Source: an uncultured Planctomycetota bacterium (GTDB taxonomy: Bacteria > Planctomycetota > Planctomycetia > Gemmatales > HRBIN36). From it: a stretch of DNA of 64,000 bases. Position 1 is the first letter of the stretch; each line of letters opens with the position of its first letter. Where the stretch lies: contig CALFAY010000021.1 of NCBI GenBank assembly GCA_937944855.1, positions 62,001 to 126,000 of the forward strand, written 5' to 3'. A program made the position numbers and the translations under genes. Below, one piece after another: positions 50,313-59,382 of this stretch. The notes beneath the pieces are model-generated. The model saw only the letters and a program-made list of their open reading frames with translations. It was not told where the DNA came from and did not search any database.

Positions 50313-50984
50313 TTAGCGAAATAGTTCCACATGCGTTGCATTGGGCAGGTCGCAGGCGTTCCCCTCGTCGGTATCCAGATGGACTTCGAGCTTGTAGCGC
50401 GGATCCACCCGGCACAGCAGCCCTTCGAGGGTGGTTGGACAGCGGCTCACGACGCGGAGGTTGAGGCGGTCGCCGTCCCGGACGCCGTACCAGGCGGCAT
50501 CGGCCAGGCCCATGTGGACGTGCCGCTCGGCCCGGATGACACCCTGCGTCAGTTCAATCATGCCAGCCGGGCCCATGAGCCAGCAGCCGGGCGTGTCCCG
50601 GTGGTCGCCGCTGCGGCGGACCGGCAGGTCGATGCCCAGTGAGATGCCGTCTGTGAACGCCAGCTCCACCTGCGTGTAGTTCCGGCAAGGCCCGAGGATG
50701 CGGACGCCAGGAATCATCCGCTGCCGCGGTCCGATGATGGTCACCGTCTCCTCGGCGGCAAATTCTCCCTCCTGGTACAGCGCCCGCATCGGAGTCAGTT
50801 TTTTGCCCGGTCCGAAGAGACGTTCCAGATCTGCCTGGGTGACGTGGACGTGGCGGGCGGAGATGTTGACGACCAGCTTCGGCCTGCCATTCGTCGGAGC
50901 CGGTTGACCGTGCTTCCGCAAGGCTGCCCGCACCAGCTTCTCGACCCGGGCCCGATCCAGCATCGCCAGCGTTGTCGCGCTCAT
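50313..50984 (-). CDS. pduL: Phosphate propanoyltransferase PduL-type phosphotransacylase
   Basis: A 223-aa enzyme interconverting acyl-CoA and acyl-phosphate. Metal-binding PduL motifs: [19 protein letters not shown] near 40-58 and [19 protein letters not shown] near 155-173. The N-terminal 25 residues ([18 protein letters not shown]) form an amphipathic helix with a short linker, likely an encapsulation peptide. It overlaps the DeoR stop by four bases. It regenerates CoA inside the shell. Confidence 0.95.
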   Translation of the reverse strand: MSATTLAMLDRARVEKLVRAALRKHGQPAPTNGRPKLVVNISARHVHVTQADLERLFGPGKKLTPMRALYQEGEFAAEETVTIIGPRQRMIPGVRILGPCRNYTQVELAFTDGISLGIDLPVRRSGDHRDTPGCWLMGPAGMIELTQGVIRAERHVHMGLADAAWYGVRDGDRLNLRVVSRCPTTLEGLLCRVDPRYKLEVHLDTDEGNACDLPNATHVELFR

Positions 50985-51811
50985 GGCTGCATTCCGCGTT
51001 GTCCGTCGTCGCCTTCGGCCCCCGATTCACCGGCCACGATGAGCCGCACCCCCGCCTCTTCCACCATCCGCCGCTGCTCATCGGTAATGCCCGCGTCCAC
51101 GATCAATGTGTCGATGGCCGGCAACTCGCACAGAAATGCCAGGGCTTGCCGACCGAGCTTGGTATGGTCGGCCACGACCACTACTTCGTCGGCACAGCGC
51201 ATCATCCGCCGCTCGGTTTCCACCAGCAGCAGGTTGCTGTTGAAAAGCCCTTTGGCGGTGATGCCGCCGACGCTCAGGATCGCTTGATGAACGTGGATGT
51301 CGTCCATCATGCGGACACACAACGGCCCCAGGAGCACGCCGGTCCTCGGGAACAGGTAGCCGCCAAGCACCACCAGATCGACTTCCCGACTGCTGGCGAA
51401 CAGATTGGCGATAGGCAGACTGTTGGTGACGATCTGGAGCGATCGGCCGACCAGCTGCCTGGCCACTTCCAGCGTCGTCGTTCCGCCGTCGAGCAGGATG
51501 GCGTCGCCGTCCTGAATCCGCCGGGCCGCTTCCTGGGCGATCAGTTGCTTCTCGCGGAGGTTGGCTGAAGTGCGTTCCTCCAACGCCGGCATGACCAGTT
51601 GGCCGCCGGTGTACATCGCCCCGCCATGCGTCCGCTTCAGCAGCCCTTGCTGGTCCCAGTAGTCGAGATCCCTTCGCAGCGTGGACTCCGAGTAGTCCAG
51701 CTGAGCGGCCAGATCGTTGAGGGCGATAAAGCCGCGATCCTTCACCAGTTCCAGCACCTTTTTGCGTCGCTCTTCAACCAGCACAGCTTGCTTGGCTCTC
51801 AATTCTGACAT
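50981..51811 (-). CDS. DeoR family transcriptional regulator of the BMC operon
   Basis: A 276-aa regulator. The N-terminal winged helix-turn-helix (about 15-70: [19 protein letters not shown]) is followed by a DeoR sensor domain with the sugar-phosphate-binding [10 protein letters not shown] segment. The first gene of the BMC operon and translationally coupled to pduL. DeoR proteins usually repress and are released by a phosphorylated sugar, so autoregulation and control of the whole operon are likely. An inverted repeat overlapping the promoter region (51867-51895) is a candidate operator. Confidence 0.93.
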   Translation of the reverse strand: MSELRAKQAVLVEERRKKVLELVKDRGFIALNDLAAQLDYSESTLRRDLDYWDQQGLLKRTHGGAMYTGGQLVMPALEERTSANLREKQLIAQEAARRIQDGDAILLDGGTTTLEVARQLVGRSLQIVTNSLPIANLFASSREVDLVVLGGYLFPRTGVLLGPLCVRMMDDIHVHQAILSVGGITAKGLFNSNLLLVETERRMMRCADEVVVVADHTKLGRQALAFLCELPAIDTLIVDAGITDEQRRMVEEAGVRLIVAGESGAEGDDGQRGMQP

Positions 51812-51831
51812 TTCCTGATTGATTTTCCAGA

Positions 51832-51860
51832 ATTATGCAGACTTTCTTTCACGAATGCAA
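51832..51860 (-). promoter_or_regulatory. Sigma-70-type promoter of the BMC operon
   Basis: On the minus strand, TTGCAT (51860-51855), 17 bases, CATAAT (51837-51832), about 20 bases before the DeoR ATG at 51811. The spacing is optimal. It would transcribe deoR through the aldolase-like gene at 42321. Confidence 0.6.
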
Positions 51861-51866
51861 GAGATA

Positions 51867-51895
51867 TTTGCCAAAGATTTCCAAAATATGGCAAA
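51867..51895. promoter_or_regulatory. Inverted repeat, candidate DeoR operator
   Basis: TTTGCCA (51867-51873) and TGGCAAA (51889-51895) form a perfect 7-base inverted repeat with a 15-base spacer, six bases upstream of the -35 box. A related TTTTGGCA lies near 51913. DeoR-family operators are often repeated half-sites like this. No proof of binding. Confidence 0.45.
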
Positions 51896-52165
51896 ATCCC
51901 GCCCGACCGCGATTTTGGCATGCTTCACAGTTTCCGGTTTTTCCCAAGGTTGCTGACCTGGCGATTGTTTGCCGAGTTGCCGCTGTGTGCCTCGGCGAAG
52001 GCAGGGCGTTCAGTTCGTCACAGCCCGCGTTTCCTGCTCATGCGCCCTGCCCGTCATGGCCGATAACAGATGAGGACCACGCTTGGAATGCATAATCGCC
52101 ACCGCAGGACGCGCCGTCTTACACGGCGTCAGGGCGATATGTCCCGCGGAAAGGAGAGCCTATTC
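51896..52165. other. Intergenic region between deoR and the 727-aa gene
   Basis: Together with 51812-51895 this leaves about 350 bases without a gene. It holds the BMC promoter and repeat listed separately and the leader of the divergent gene, with a clear AAGGAG site just before its ATG at 52166. Nothing else is recognised. Confidence 0.5.
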
Positions 52166-54349
52166 ATGTTCCGGTCTGGAATCGGCTACGCGCTGGCCCT
52201 TGCGCTGCTGGGCGGGGCCTTGGTTTACGGAAAGGGTTCCGGCCCGGTCGGGGATTCCCTCGAATCGCGGGTCGGCAAGGTCATCACCGTCACGGAGGTC
52301 GGACGGTCACCGGAAAAGTGCCTGATCGTGCAAGTCTGGCGGCTGTCGGACGGCGGCCCGGCCATGCAGGCCAGGTCGGTCGCCAGCGGCGAACTGATGA
52401 CTATCGTCGAGTCATCCAAGCCGGATCCGTCCGGCGCCCGTTTCCGCGTCTATCGGTGGGGTCCTCAGGGCGTGCCGCCGGCAGGCACTCCGGTCCCGCC
52501 GAGTTTCGGAAAAGCTGCTCCTTCGCCGTCGCGGCTGGGTGACAAGCCAGTGATCGCCAGCAGCCGACCTGCTGGGAAGCCGACCAGCGATCGAATCGAA
52601 GACGCAAATAACTCTGCCGTCCAGCGAGTCGGCTATCTCCCGCCTGCCGCGGATTCTTCGGCTTCCACCGATGCGACGACGCTTCAACCCGGAACGGTAA
52701 GGGAGACGATCGAGCGTCCGGGTCCGGTCATTGTGGGTCAGCCCAACATCCCCGTGCAGCTTCTGTCCGACGGCCAAACCGTCCCTCAAAAACCGTCGCA
52801 GATCGTTCAAGTTTCCGCTCAGCAGGAGGCCGGACCGCACGCACCGGCCCGGGCAGCACCCCAATCCGGCGGCGGGCTGACGCCACCTGACCGTCAGAGC
52901 GGAACCAACCAGGCCCCCAGTCACACCAACCCCGGCTGCTGCGTTTGCGAACCGAGCAACATCATTCTTGTGACCGAGCCGGGCTGCCCGACGCAGAAAT
53001 GCGAGATCATCGGCGTGTCGCCGCACGGACTCGGCGGCAAGGCCCTGCATGTGAAGAACCTGGAGACGGGTGAGTGTTTCACCATCGTCGAAGGCGGTTT
53101 GCACCGGGTCGGCAACGTCCTGAGCCGATTCTGCATCTTCCGCGGCAAAACGCCGTGTCCGGTCCTTTGTGCCACCTGCGACTCGTGTCCGCCGGTGAAG
53201 GCACAACCGGCTCCCGCGAGTGAACCGCTCCCGGCTCCGCAGACCGCCAAACCGTCGGCCATGTCAGTAAGCAAGCCTTCCGGCTCGATGGCATCGTCCG
53301 GTGCAAGCAAGTATGCGGCGTCGCTCTTGCCCAACGACGAGAAAGGGTCCAGTCCAGGGGCGGACAACCCCGTGACCAAGATGCCGACCGAGTTGCCTCC
53401 CGCAACGGAAACGCATGGGAAACTTCCGGAAGAACCGGCGGGGATGAGGCGCCTGTTCAGCAAGCTTTGGAGCATGGCCTCGGATCACGATGGCAAAGGC
53501 AAGTCGGACAAGGCCAGGGAAGAAACGCTGCCGAAGCCGAATCGGCTTGAGGAAAAGCCGGCTTCGCTTGAGACGAAGCAAGCGAAGACCAAGGTTGTAG
53601 AGCCGAAGAGCGACAAAGCCCCGACCTCGCTCAAGTCGGAGGCCAAGCCCAGTGTGGCGGAAACCAAGGCACATCCCGCCGAGCAGGTGCCGGTGCCGGT
53701 CCCCTTGGTGCCTCTTGCCACGACCGAGCCTCGGCCCATCGCTCCGCCGCCGCAGCCGCCGATCAAGCCCTTCAACACCATGAACTCGACGGCTATGAAC
53801 CAGATGCCGCAGATGTCGCCGGCGAAACCTCAAGAGGAGCCGATGGCTGCCCCGGGCACTCCACCTGCCGTCATGGGAGTACCGATGTCCGGTGGCGTCG
53901 TGACGTCCACCGTCTGGTCGCGCGGTCCAGTCGCGCCGGCATCTCCGCCGCCCGCCGTGGCGTCGGTGACGCGGACCAGCAGCCCGATTGAACCCATGAG
54001 CATGGAAACAGCCGTCCAGCTGATGCAGGTGCTCCATACCTCCGGCGTGCCGTCGCAGCGGGAATTCGCGGCCACACGACTGCGGGCTTGCGATCCCTCG
54101 GTGCAGCCTTACGTCGTCGAAGCCCTGCTGACGGCAGTGCGTACTGACACCGCCCCTCTGGTCCGCATGGCCGCCATCCAGTCTCTGGCTGCCATGAAGG
54201 TGCGGACGAAGCCGGTTTTGTCGGCTCTGGAAGCGGCCCGCATGGACCGCGATCCCCGGGTCCGGGACGAAGCCGAACAGGCCCTGCAAATTCTCAAGGG
54301 CGATGCGGGCGTCCAGACCGCTGACTACCGCAAGGAAGCAGGCAAGTAA
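52166..54349 (+). CDS. Exported Pro/Lys-rich protein with duplicated N-terminal domain and C-terminal HEAT repeats
   Basis: A 727-aa protein from the ATG at 52166, preceded by AAGGAGAG; upstream in-frame starts lack a good site. Signal or anchor helix 6-22. Residues about 38-98 and 264-333 look like two copies of one domain: both have I.VTE.G, a KC/KCEI core, a GE.(M/F)TIVE motif and an F.(V/I)(Y/F)R end. Between and after them lie low-complexity Pro/Ser/Thr/Lys-rich linkers (about 110-255 and 340-600). The last 110 residues form HEAT-like helices (PSQREFAATRLR, APLVRMAAIQSLAAM, DPRVRDEAEQAL). Probably a periplasmic or envelope scaffold. Function unknown. Confidence 0.75.
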   Translation: MFRSGIGYALALALLGGALVYGKGSGPVGDSLESRVGKVITVTEVGRSPEKCLIVQVWRLSDGGPAMQARSVASGELMTIVESSKPDPSGARFRVYRWGPQGVPPAGTPVPPSFGKAAPSPSRLGDKPVIASSRPAGKPTSDRIEDANNSAVQRVGYLPPAADSSASTDATTLQPGTVRETIERPGPVIVGQPNIPVQLLSDGQTVPQKPSQIVQVSAQQEAGPHAPARAAPQSGGGLTPPDRQSGTNQAPSHTNPGCCVCEPSNIILVTEPGCPTQKCEIIGVSPHGLGGKALHVKNLETGECFTIVEGGLHRVGNVLSRFCIFRGKTPCPVLCATCDSCPPVKAQPAPASEPLPAPQTAKPSAMSVSKPSGSMASSGASKYAASLLPNDEKGSSPGADNPVTKMPTELPPATETHGKLPEEPAGMRRLFSKLWSMASDHDGKGKSDKAREETLPKPNRLEEKPASLETKQAKTKVVEPKSDKAPTSLKSEAKPSVAETKAHPAEQVPVPVPLVPLATTEPRPIAPPPQPPIKPFNTMNSTAMNQMPQMSPAKPQEEPMAAPGTPPAVMGVPMSGGVVTSTVWSRGPVAPASPPPAVASVTRTSSPIEPMSMETAVQLMQVLHTSGVPSQREFAATRLRACDPSVQPYVVEALLTAVRTDTAPLVRMAAIQSLAAMKVRTKPVLSALEAARMDRDPRVRDEAEQALQILKGDAGVQTADYRKEAGK

Positions 54350-54378
54350 CGTCATTCCAACCAGTCACTAACCTGTTG

Positions 54379-54418
54379 CCGGAAGGCTCTTCCCGAATCA
54401 GAGCCTTCCGGTTTTTTT
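54379..54418 (+). terminator. Rho-independent terminator
   Basis: A perfect 11-base stem CCGGAAGGCTC (54379-54389) / GAGCCTTCCGG (54401-54411) with an 11-base loop, followed by seven T. It ends the transcript of the 727-aa gene 30 bases after its stop. Confidence 0.9.
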
Positions 54419-54479
54419 GTTTCGATCGGCAATTCCGGGCAGGCCCCACCCGGCCAGGGTCAACCGCTATAGTAACCTC

Positions 54480-55628
54480 ATGAGCCACGTTCCCGACGTG
54501 TTGGTAATCGGCGGTGGGGTGATCGGCCTGACGACGGCGTATTACGCCGCCAAGTCCGGCCTTCAAGTCGTCGTTGCCGACCGCCAGGAGCCGGGGTGGG
54601 AGTCGTCCTGGGCTGGCGCGGGAATCATCAGCCCCGGTAATCCGGCGCGGGCGCGGACACCCCTGGGCAGGCTGAAGGCTGTCAGCGCCGCCATGTTTCC
54701 CGAACTCTCGATCGAGCTGCGGGAACTGACCGGCATCGACAACGGCTACATTTGTTGCGGCGGCCTGGAGATCCAGCTTTCCGAAGACGCCTGGGAACGC
54801 CGGCGCATCGCTTCGGTCCTTCGACAGGAACGGGGCGAAGGTCTGACGCAGTTGGAGGTGTTGGATCGCGTCGCCCTGCACGCTCTGGAACCGAACTTGG
54901 CCGATGACCTGCCCGGAGCTATTCACTTTCCGGGCATGGCCCAGGTCCGCAATCCGTGGCATCTGCGGGCCTTACTGTCAGCTTGCGAGCGCCTCGGTGT
55001 CGTCGTCCGCAGTGATGCCGAAGTGCGTCAGTGGCACACTCGAGAAGAGCGTGTTGTTGCCGTGTCCACCGGCCGCGAGCGGTTAGAAGCGGGGGCTTTC
55101 GTGATCGCTTGCGGAGCGTGGTCGGAAATGCTCCTGCAACTGCTGGGCTGGCGGGTGGGCATCCATCCGGTGCGAGGCCAGATCGTGCTGCTAAATGCCG
55201 GCAGACCGCTGTTCACGCGCATCCTTCAGATCGGCTCGGATTATCTGGTCCCTCGGGGCGACGGCCGGGTGCTGGTCGGTTCCACGGAAGAACGTGTCGG
55301 TTTCGACAAGAACACGACCGAGGAGGCGCTTGAGCGTTTGCGGCAGATGGCGTATCGGCTTGTCCCCGAGCTGCGGCAGGCTGAGGTCGAGCGCTGCTGG
55401 GCTGGGCTGCGGCCGGGCAATCCCGACGGCAAGCCGGCGCTCGGTCCTGTTCCCGGATACCATAACCTCTACGTCGCTGCCGGGCATTTTCGCAGCGGCA
55501 TCCATCTGTCGCCTGTGACGGGAAGAATCATCGGCGCGATGTTGCAAGGATGCACTCCGGATTTGCCCGTGAACGCCTTTGCACTTGAGCGTTTCCGGCC
55601 GGGAGTTCCGGGCGTGTCAGAAAACTAA
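54480..55628 (+). CDS. FAD-dependent glycine/D-amino acid oxidase (ThiO-like)
   Basis: A 382-aa flavoprotein starting at the ATG at 54480. FAD motif VIGGGVIGLTTAY (9-21), AGAGIISPGN, a second motif FVIACGAWSE and C-terminal WAGLRPGNPDGKPALG and AGHFRSGIHLSP match the DAO family, in particular ThiO, which oxidises glycine to iminoglyoxylate for thiazole synthesis. No other thiamine gene is nearby, so the substrate could be another small amino acid. Confidence 0.85.
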   Translation: MSHVPDVLVIGGGVIGLTTAYYAAKSGLQVVVADRQEPGWESSWAGAGIISPGNPARARTPLGRLKAVSAAMFPELSIELRELTGIDNGYICCGGLEIQLSEDAWERRRIASVLRQERGEGLTQLEVLDRVALHALEPNLADDLPGAIHFPGMAQVRNPWHLRALLSACERLGVVVRSDAEVRQWHTREERVVAVSTGRERLEAGAFVIACGAWSEMLLQLLGWRVGIHPVRGQIVLLNAGRPLFTRILQIGSDYLVPRGDGRVLVGSTEERVGFDKNTTEEALERLRQMAYRLVPELRQAEVERCWAGLRPGNPDGKPALGPVPGYHNLYVAAGHFRSGIHLSPVTGRIIGAMLQGCTPDLPVNAFALERFRPGVPGVSEN

Positions 55629-55699
55629 ATGCCGGAGTCAGCGAATATTTACATGTTAGTAGATCCTTCAGGTTGAAGTCGCCTTACAAAGGCTGTGTA

Positions 55700-57523
55700 A
55701 TGGCAACCATGTCCACACTTGCTCCGCCCCTGATTAGCGACGCGGCACTGGCCCAGGAACTGGCTGGCGACCTGGACTGGTTACAGCAACGGATCGATGC
55801 GAGTCCGTCCCGCCAGGCGAAACACGCGGCACAGGTGCGTTTGGCAAGCGGTTTCGTCCGCAATGTCCTTGGCCTGTTCCTGCAAGAGAGCAAGCCGGTA
55901 CCGCTTCATGTGGTAGTCGTCGGCGGCGCGGGGACCGGCAAGAGCACGGTCGCTAATCTGATTCTGGGCAAACCCCTGGCCGAGTCCAATCCTCAGGCCG
56001 GCTTCACGCGGCATCCCGTGGCCTACATGGCCGAGGACGGTACAGCCAATTGGCCGACAACGCCGGGCTTCCTGGCACCCCTGCAACTTCTGCCTGCCGA
56101 GCGACCGGCGAACCTGGACGAAAACGTCTATCAAATCCGCCGATTCGTTCCGGTTTTGGGCGACGAGGTACTTCGCCACACCGTGGTCTGGGACTGTCCG
56201 GACGTGACGACGTGGCACTCGGTCGCCTACCTGCCCCGGGTTCTGGAGGTCGTTTCGCTGGCCGATGCCGTGGTTTATGTCGCTTCCGACGAGCGCTACA
56301 ACGACGAAGTCCCCACGCAGATTCTCCGGCTGATCCTGCAATCGGGCAAGCCGGTGGTCTGCGTCTTGACCAAGATGCAAGAAGCCGATGTCGAGACGCT
56401 CCTGAAGCATTTTCGCCAAGATGTCGTGAATCGCATGCCGAACGCGAACCACGTCGCCGCCTGCGTCGCTGTGCCGTTTCTCGACCCGGTTATCCTGGCC
56501 GATCCCACCGGCCAGGGCCGCCGCTGGCGGGAACCGCTCCTGAACGCGCTGCGGAATTGCTTCAATGATCCCCTCCAAGCCCGCTCTGCCACCGTTCGTG
56601 GGGCCGTCCAGTTTACGCAGGAAAGCTCAAGAGATTTCGTGGCCGCCGTCAACGAGGACCTGGCTGCTTTAAACACCTGGAAGGAGCTGGTCGAGCAAGG
56701 TCGCAAAGAGTTCGAGTCGCGCTACTTTCGCGAGTACCTCAGCGGAAACAAGTTTCACCGCTTTGACCAGTCGTTCGTAAAGCTGATCGAGTTGCTGGAG
56801 TTGCCGGGAATCGGCAAGTACGTCAGCAAGGCTGTTGCTCTGACCCGCATTCCGTGGACGGTCGCGAAGAGCTTGTATCAGAAACTTGTAGGCAAATCGA
56901 CCGGTCAGGAGATGCCCGAAGAGCCGATCTTCCATGCCGCCTTGCGGGGCTGGCTGGATCGGCTCCAGGTCGAAGCCGCCAAGCGCAGTAAGGACCATCC
57001 CATCTTTGCCAAATTGGATGAGGCATTTAAGGGCACGTTGCGCGGCGAAGTCGAGAATCGTTACCAAGCCTGTCTGCCGGAGTTTCGCCGAGGTCTGGAA
57101 GAGGAAGTGGAAAGGACCGCGCGGGCGATTTACGAGGACGTCGAAAAGAACCCCGTCCTGCTTAACTCCCTGCGGGGGATCAAGCTCTCCGCGGAGGTCT
57201 TAATTGTTCTTGGAATTCTGATTTCTGGCGGCATCAATATCTGGGATCCTATTCTCATCATGATTATTACGCCATTCGTCCAAGAGATTACCGAGTTCTT
57301 CGGCAAACAGTATGTGGAGCAGCACAAGGCTGGCACGCGGCAGCGGCAACTGGAGCTGATGAGCAGAACAGTCGCGGTCCCGCTCGAGGACTGGTTAGCG
57401 CGTTTGCCGATTACGAGTACGGATCAGTTTCACCGCCTGGAACAGGTTGTTCAGCGCTTGCCACAAAATATTGCTCTTCTGAAGGATGCCGTTACGCGCC
57501 GGCTGGAGGAATCTCGCGTATGA
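55700..57523 (+). CDS. Large GTPase with C-terminal hydrophobic region, first of a coupled pair
   Basis: A 607-aa protein from the ATG at 55700. G1 is GGAGTGKST (75-83), a possible G2 threonine follows in GFTRHP, G3 is WDCPDVT (164-170) and G4 is LTKMQEAD near 226. Residues 320-480 are helical, and a hydrophobic stretch near 497-530 (LIVLGILISGG, LIMIITPFV) could insert in or hairpin into the membrane. The layout (GTPase head, helical stalk, hydrophobic patch) resembles bacterial dynamin-like proteins, though no close relative is recognised. It overlaps the next gene, also a GTPase, by ATGA at 57520-57523. Confidence 0.8.
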   Translation: MATMSTLAPPLISDAALAQELAGDLDWLQQRIDASPSRQAKHAAQVRLASGFVRNVLGLFLQESKPVPLHVVVVGGAGTGKSTVANLILGKPLAESNPQAGFTRHPVAYMAEDGTANWPTTPGFLAPLQLLPAERPANLDENVYQIRRFVPVLGDEVLRHTVVWDCPDVTTWHSVAYLPRVLEVVSLADAVVYVASDERYNDEVPTQILRLILQSGKPVVCVLTKMQEADVETLLKHFRQDVVNRMPNANHVAACVAVPFLDPVILADPTGQGRRWREPLLNALRNCFNDPLQARSATVRGAVQFTQESSRDFVAAVNEDLAALNTWKELVEQGRKEFESRYFREYLSGNKFHRFDQSFVKLIELLELPGIGKYVSKAVALTRIPWTVAKSLYQKLVGKSTGQEMPEEPIFHAALRGWLDRLQVEAAKRSKDHPIFAKLDEAFKGTLRGEVENRYQACLPEFRRGLEEEVERTARAIYEDVEKNPVLLNSLRGIKLSAEVLIVLGILISGGINIWDPILIMIITPFVQEITEFFGKQYVEQHKAGTRQRQLELMSRTVAVPLEDWLARLPITSTDQFHRLEQVVQRLPQNIALLKDAVTRRLEESRV

Positions 57524-59382
57524 GTGGTGCTTCCCCCTCTGTTCTCCGTGCTCTCGCCCCGAGCCTGGGACACCTCCAAAAGCTCCTGGCCGAGTGGTTG
57601 GCCTCCCCGCGCTTCTACCCATTGCCTGTCATCGACGAAGCTGAACTGCGACTGGCCGTCGAGGACCTCGAACGGCAGGCCGCGGCGATGGGTCGGGAGC
57701 GCGTGCTTCTCAACATCGTGCTCATGGGCGGGACTGGCGTGGGCAAATCGACGCTGCTGAACGCTCTGGCCGGAGCTTCGATTGCCCTGGCGTCGGCAAC
57801 TCGACCTACCACCCGCGACCCGGTGGTCTATCATCACCGTTCCGTTCCGATCCACTTGCTCGACAGACCTCTCCAAGGCTGCGTCTTGGTTCAGCATGAG
57901 CGACCCACCTTGGAAAGCAAGATCATCGTGGACACGCCGGACCTCGACTCCAACGAGCCGGCCAATCGCGCGCGCCTCGAAGCGGTGCTTCCCGTGGCTG
58001 ACCTGGTTGTGTATGTCGGCTCGCAGGAAAAATATCACGACCGGCTCGGCTGGGAGTTGTTCCGCAAGCACCGGCCTCGCCGCGGCTTCGCCTTCGTGCT
58101 CAACAAGTGGGACCGCTGTCAAATCGGCCTGCACGGGGGCGGAGTGCGGCCAGACGAGGATCTTCTCCAGGACCTTCAACGCGAGGGTTTTCCGCAGCCG
58201 CTCTTATTCCGCGTGTCCGCCCGGGCATGGGCGGAGGCCAATGGCCACGAGCCGAACCTTCCTGAGGGGGAGCAGTTCCGCGATCTCGTGGAGTGGCTTG
58301 AACACGGACTGACCCAGCGGGAGATCGAGGTAATCAAGGCCCGCGGCGTGTATCAGTTGCTGGCTCAAATGGAACAGGCTCTGAAGCGCGTCCGACCTCC
58401 CGACCTGAGCGAAGCAGCCAATCTTACCCGGCAACTTTGGGAAAAGATCCTCAACGAAGAAGCCGACCTGATGGCGGAGACGCTGCTCCAGCAGGTCGAC
58501 CAGCATGGCGATGTGATCGAGGGGCATTTCAAGACGGCTTTGTTTCGACGCTTTCGCGGCATCACGGGGTTTGTTCTGAATCTCGGTTCGAAATTGCGGG
58601 CGTTGGCGGCTTGGGTGCAGAGCCTGTTGCCGTCGTCTTGGATGAAACAGCTGACTGTCTCCTCGGATCCAAGTGCGGGTTGGACTTTGGAAGCGTTTTG
58701 CCGCTCCCTGACCGAAGCGGTGGCCGAACAACACCTGGATGCTCGCAGCCAAGCCCTGCCGGATGCCCTCCTGGTGGCCGCTGAACGCGGCGGGTTTCCC
58801 ATCCTCCTTTTGATCGAGCAGGTCCAGCGCATCCGCCAGGGAGACTGGCGCGGCAGCTATCTGGCGGTCCTGGAGAAAAGTCTGAGGGAGGTCGAAAGCC
58901 AATGGACCTCGCCGCGCGGTATCCGGAAGGCCCTCTTGAAGGGCCTGGTGATAGCCGGCGAATGGATTCCCTTATCGGTATTTCTGGCCAGCCTGTTGTA
59001 CGTCCTCAACAGTTTCTTCCCGATCTTCCCCGGATGGAGTACACAACAACTGTCCCCGTGGGGAGCTTTGTTTCTCCCGATCATTCTGGTTCTGCTGAGC
59101 GTGGTGCTGGTTTACATAGTGCTGCGGCTGCTCCTGCCGATCCGCTGGGAGAAGATTCGCAGTGGTTTCCGCGATCACTTGCGAAAACGGTTGTGCGAAA
59201 AACTCCAGGCGGCCTACGCCGAAGTGCCGGTGCAAGTGGCCCAGCGCCTTCTGGAGGAACGCCGCCGAGTGGATGGGATTCTCGACGAGGTCCAGCGGAC
59301 GCTCACCTGGCTGGACAGCCGGGAGCAGGGGCGTGATACACTCACCACGGCCGCCCTGTGGGAAAAAACGCCCACCCGATGA
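57520..59382 (+). CDS. Large GTPase with C-terminal membrane segments, second of a coupled pair
   Basis: A 620-aa protein. G1 is GGTGVGKST (70-78), a possible G2 is RPTTRD (95-100), G3 is DTPDLDS (138-144) and G4 is NKWD near 193. A helical middle is followed by two membrane segments (about 478-502 and 520-545) and a C-terminal helix bundle (FRDHLRKRLCEKLQAAY and on). It is related in plan, but not closely in sequence, to the preceding GTPase, which it overlaps. Probably a hetero-oligomeric membrane GTPase acting on the inner membrane. Confidence 0.82.
   Translation: MSGASPSVLRALAPSLGHLQKLLAEWLASPRFYPLPVIDEAELRLAVEDLERQAAAMGRERVLLNIVLMGGTGVGKSTLLNALAGASIALASATRPTTRDPVVYHHRSVPIHLLDRPLQGCVLVQHERPTLESKIIVDTPDLDSNEPANRARLEAVLPVADLVVYVGSQEKYHDRLGWELFRKHRPRRGFAFVLNKWDRCQIGLHGGGVRPDEDLLQDLQREGFPQPLLFRVSARAWAEANGHEPNLPEGEQFRDLVEWLEHGLTQREIEVIKARGVYQLLAQMEQALKRVRPPDLSEAANLTRQLWEKILNEEADLMAETLLQQVDQHGDVIEGHFKTALFRRFRGITGFVLNLGSKLRALAAWVQSLLPSSWMKQLTVSSDPSAGWTLEAFCRSLTEAVAEQHLDARSQALPDALLVAAERGGFPILLLIEQVQRIRQGDWRGSYLAVLEKSLREVESQWTSPRGIRKALLKGLVIAGEWIPLSVFLASLLYVLNSFFPIFPGWSTQQLSPWGALFLPIILVLLSVVLVYIVLRLLLPIRWEKIRSGFRDHLRKRLCEKLQAAYAEVPVQVAQRLLEERRRVDGILDEVQRTLTWLDSREQGRDTLTTAALWEKTPTR

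Noticed and set aside
51835-52095. 86-codon plus-strand frame upstream of the 727-aa gene
   Set aside because: It covers the AT-rich BMC promoter region and has no ribosome site.
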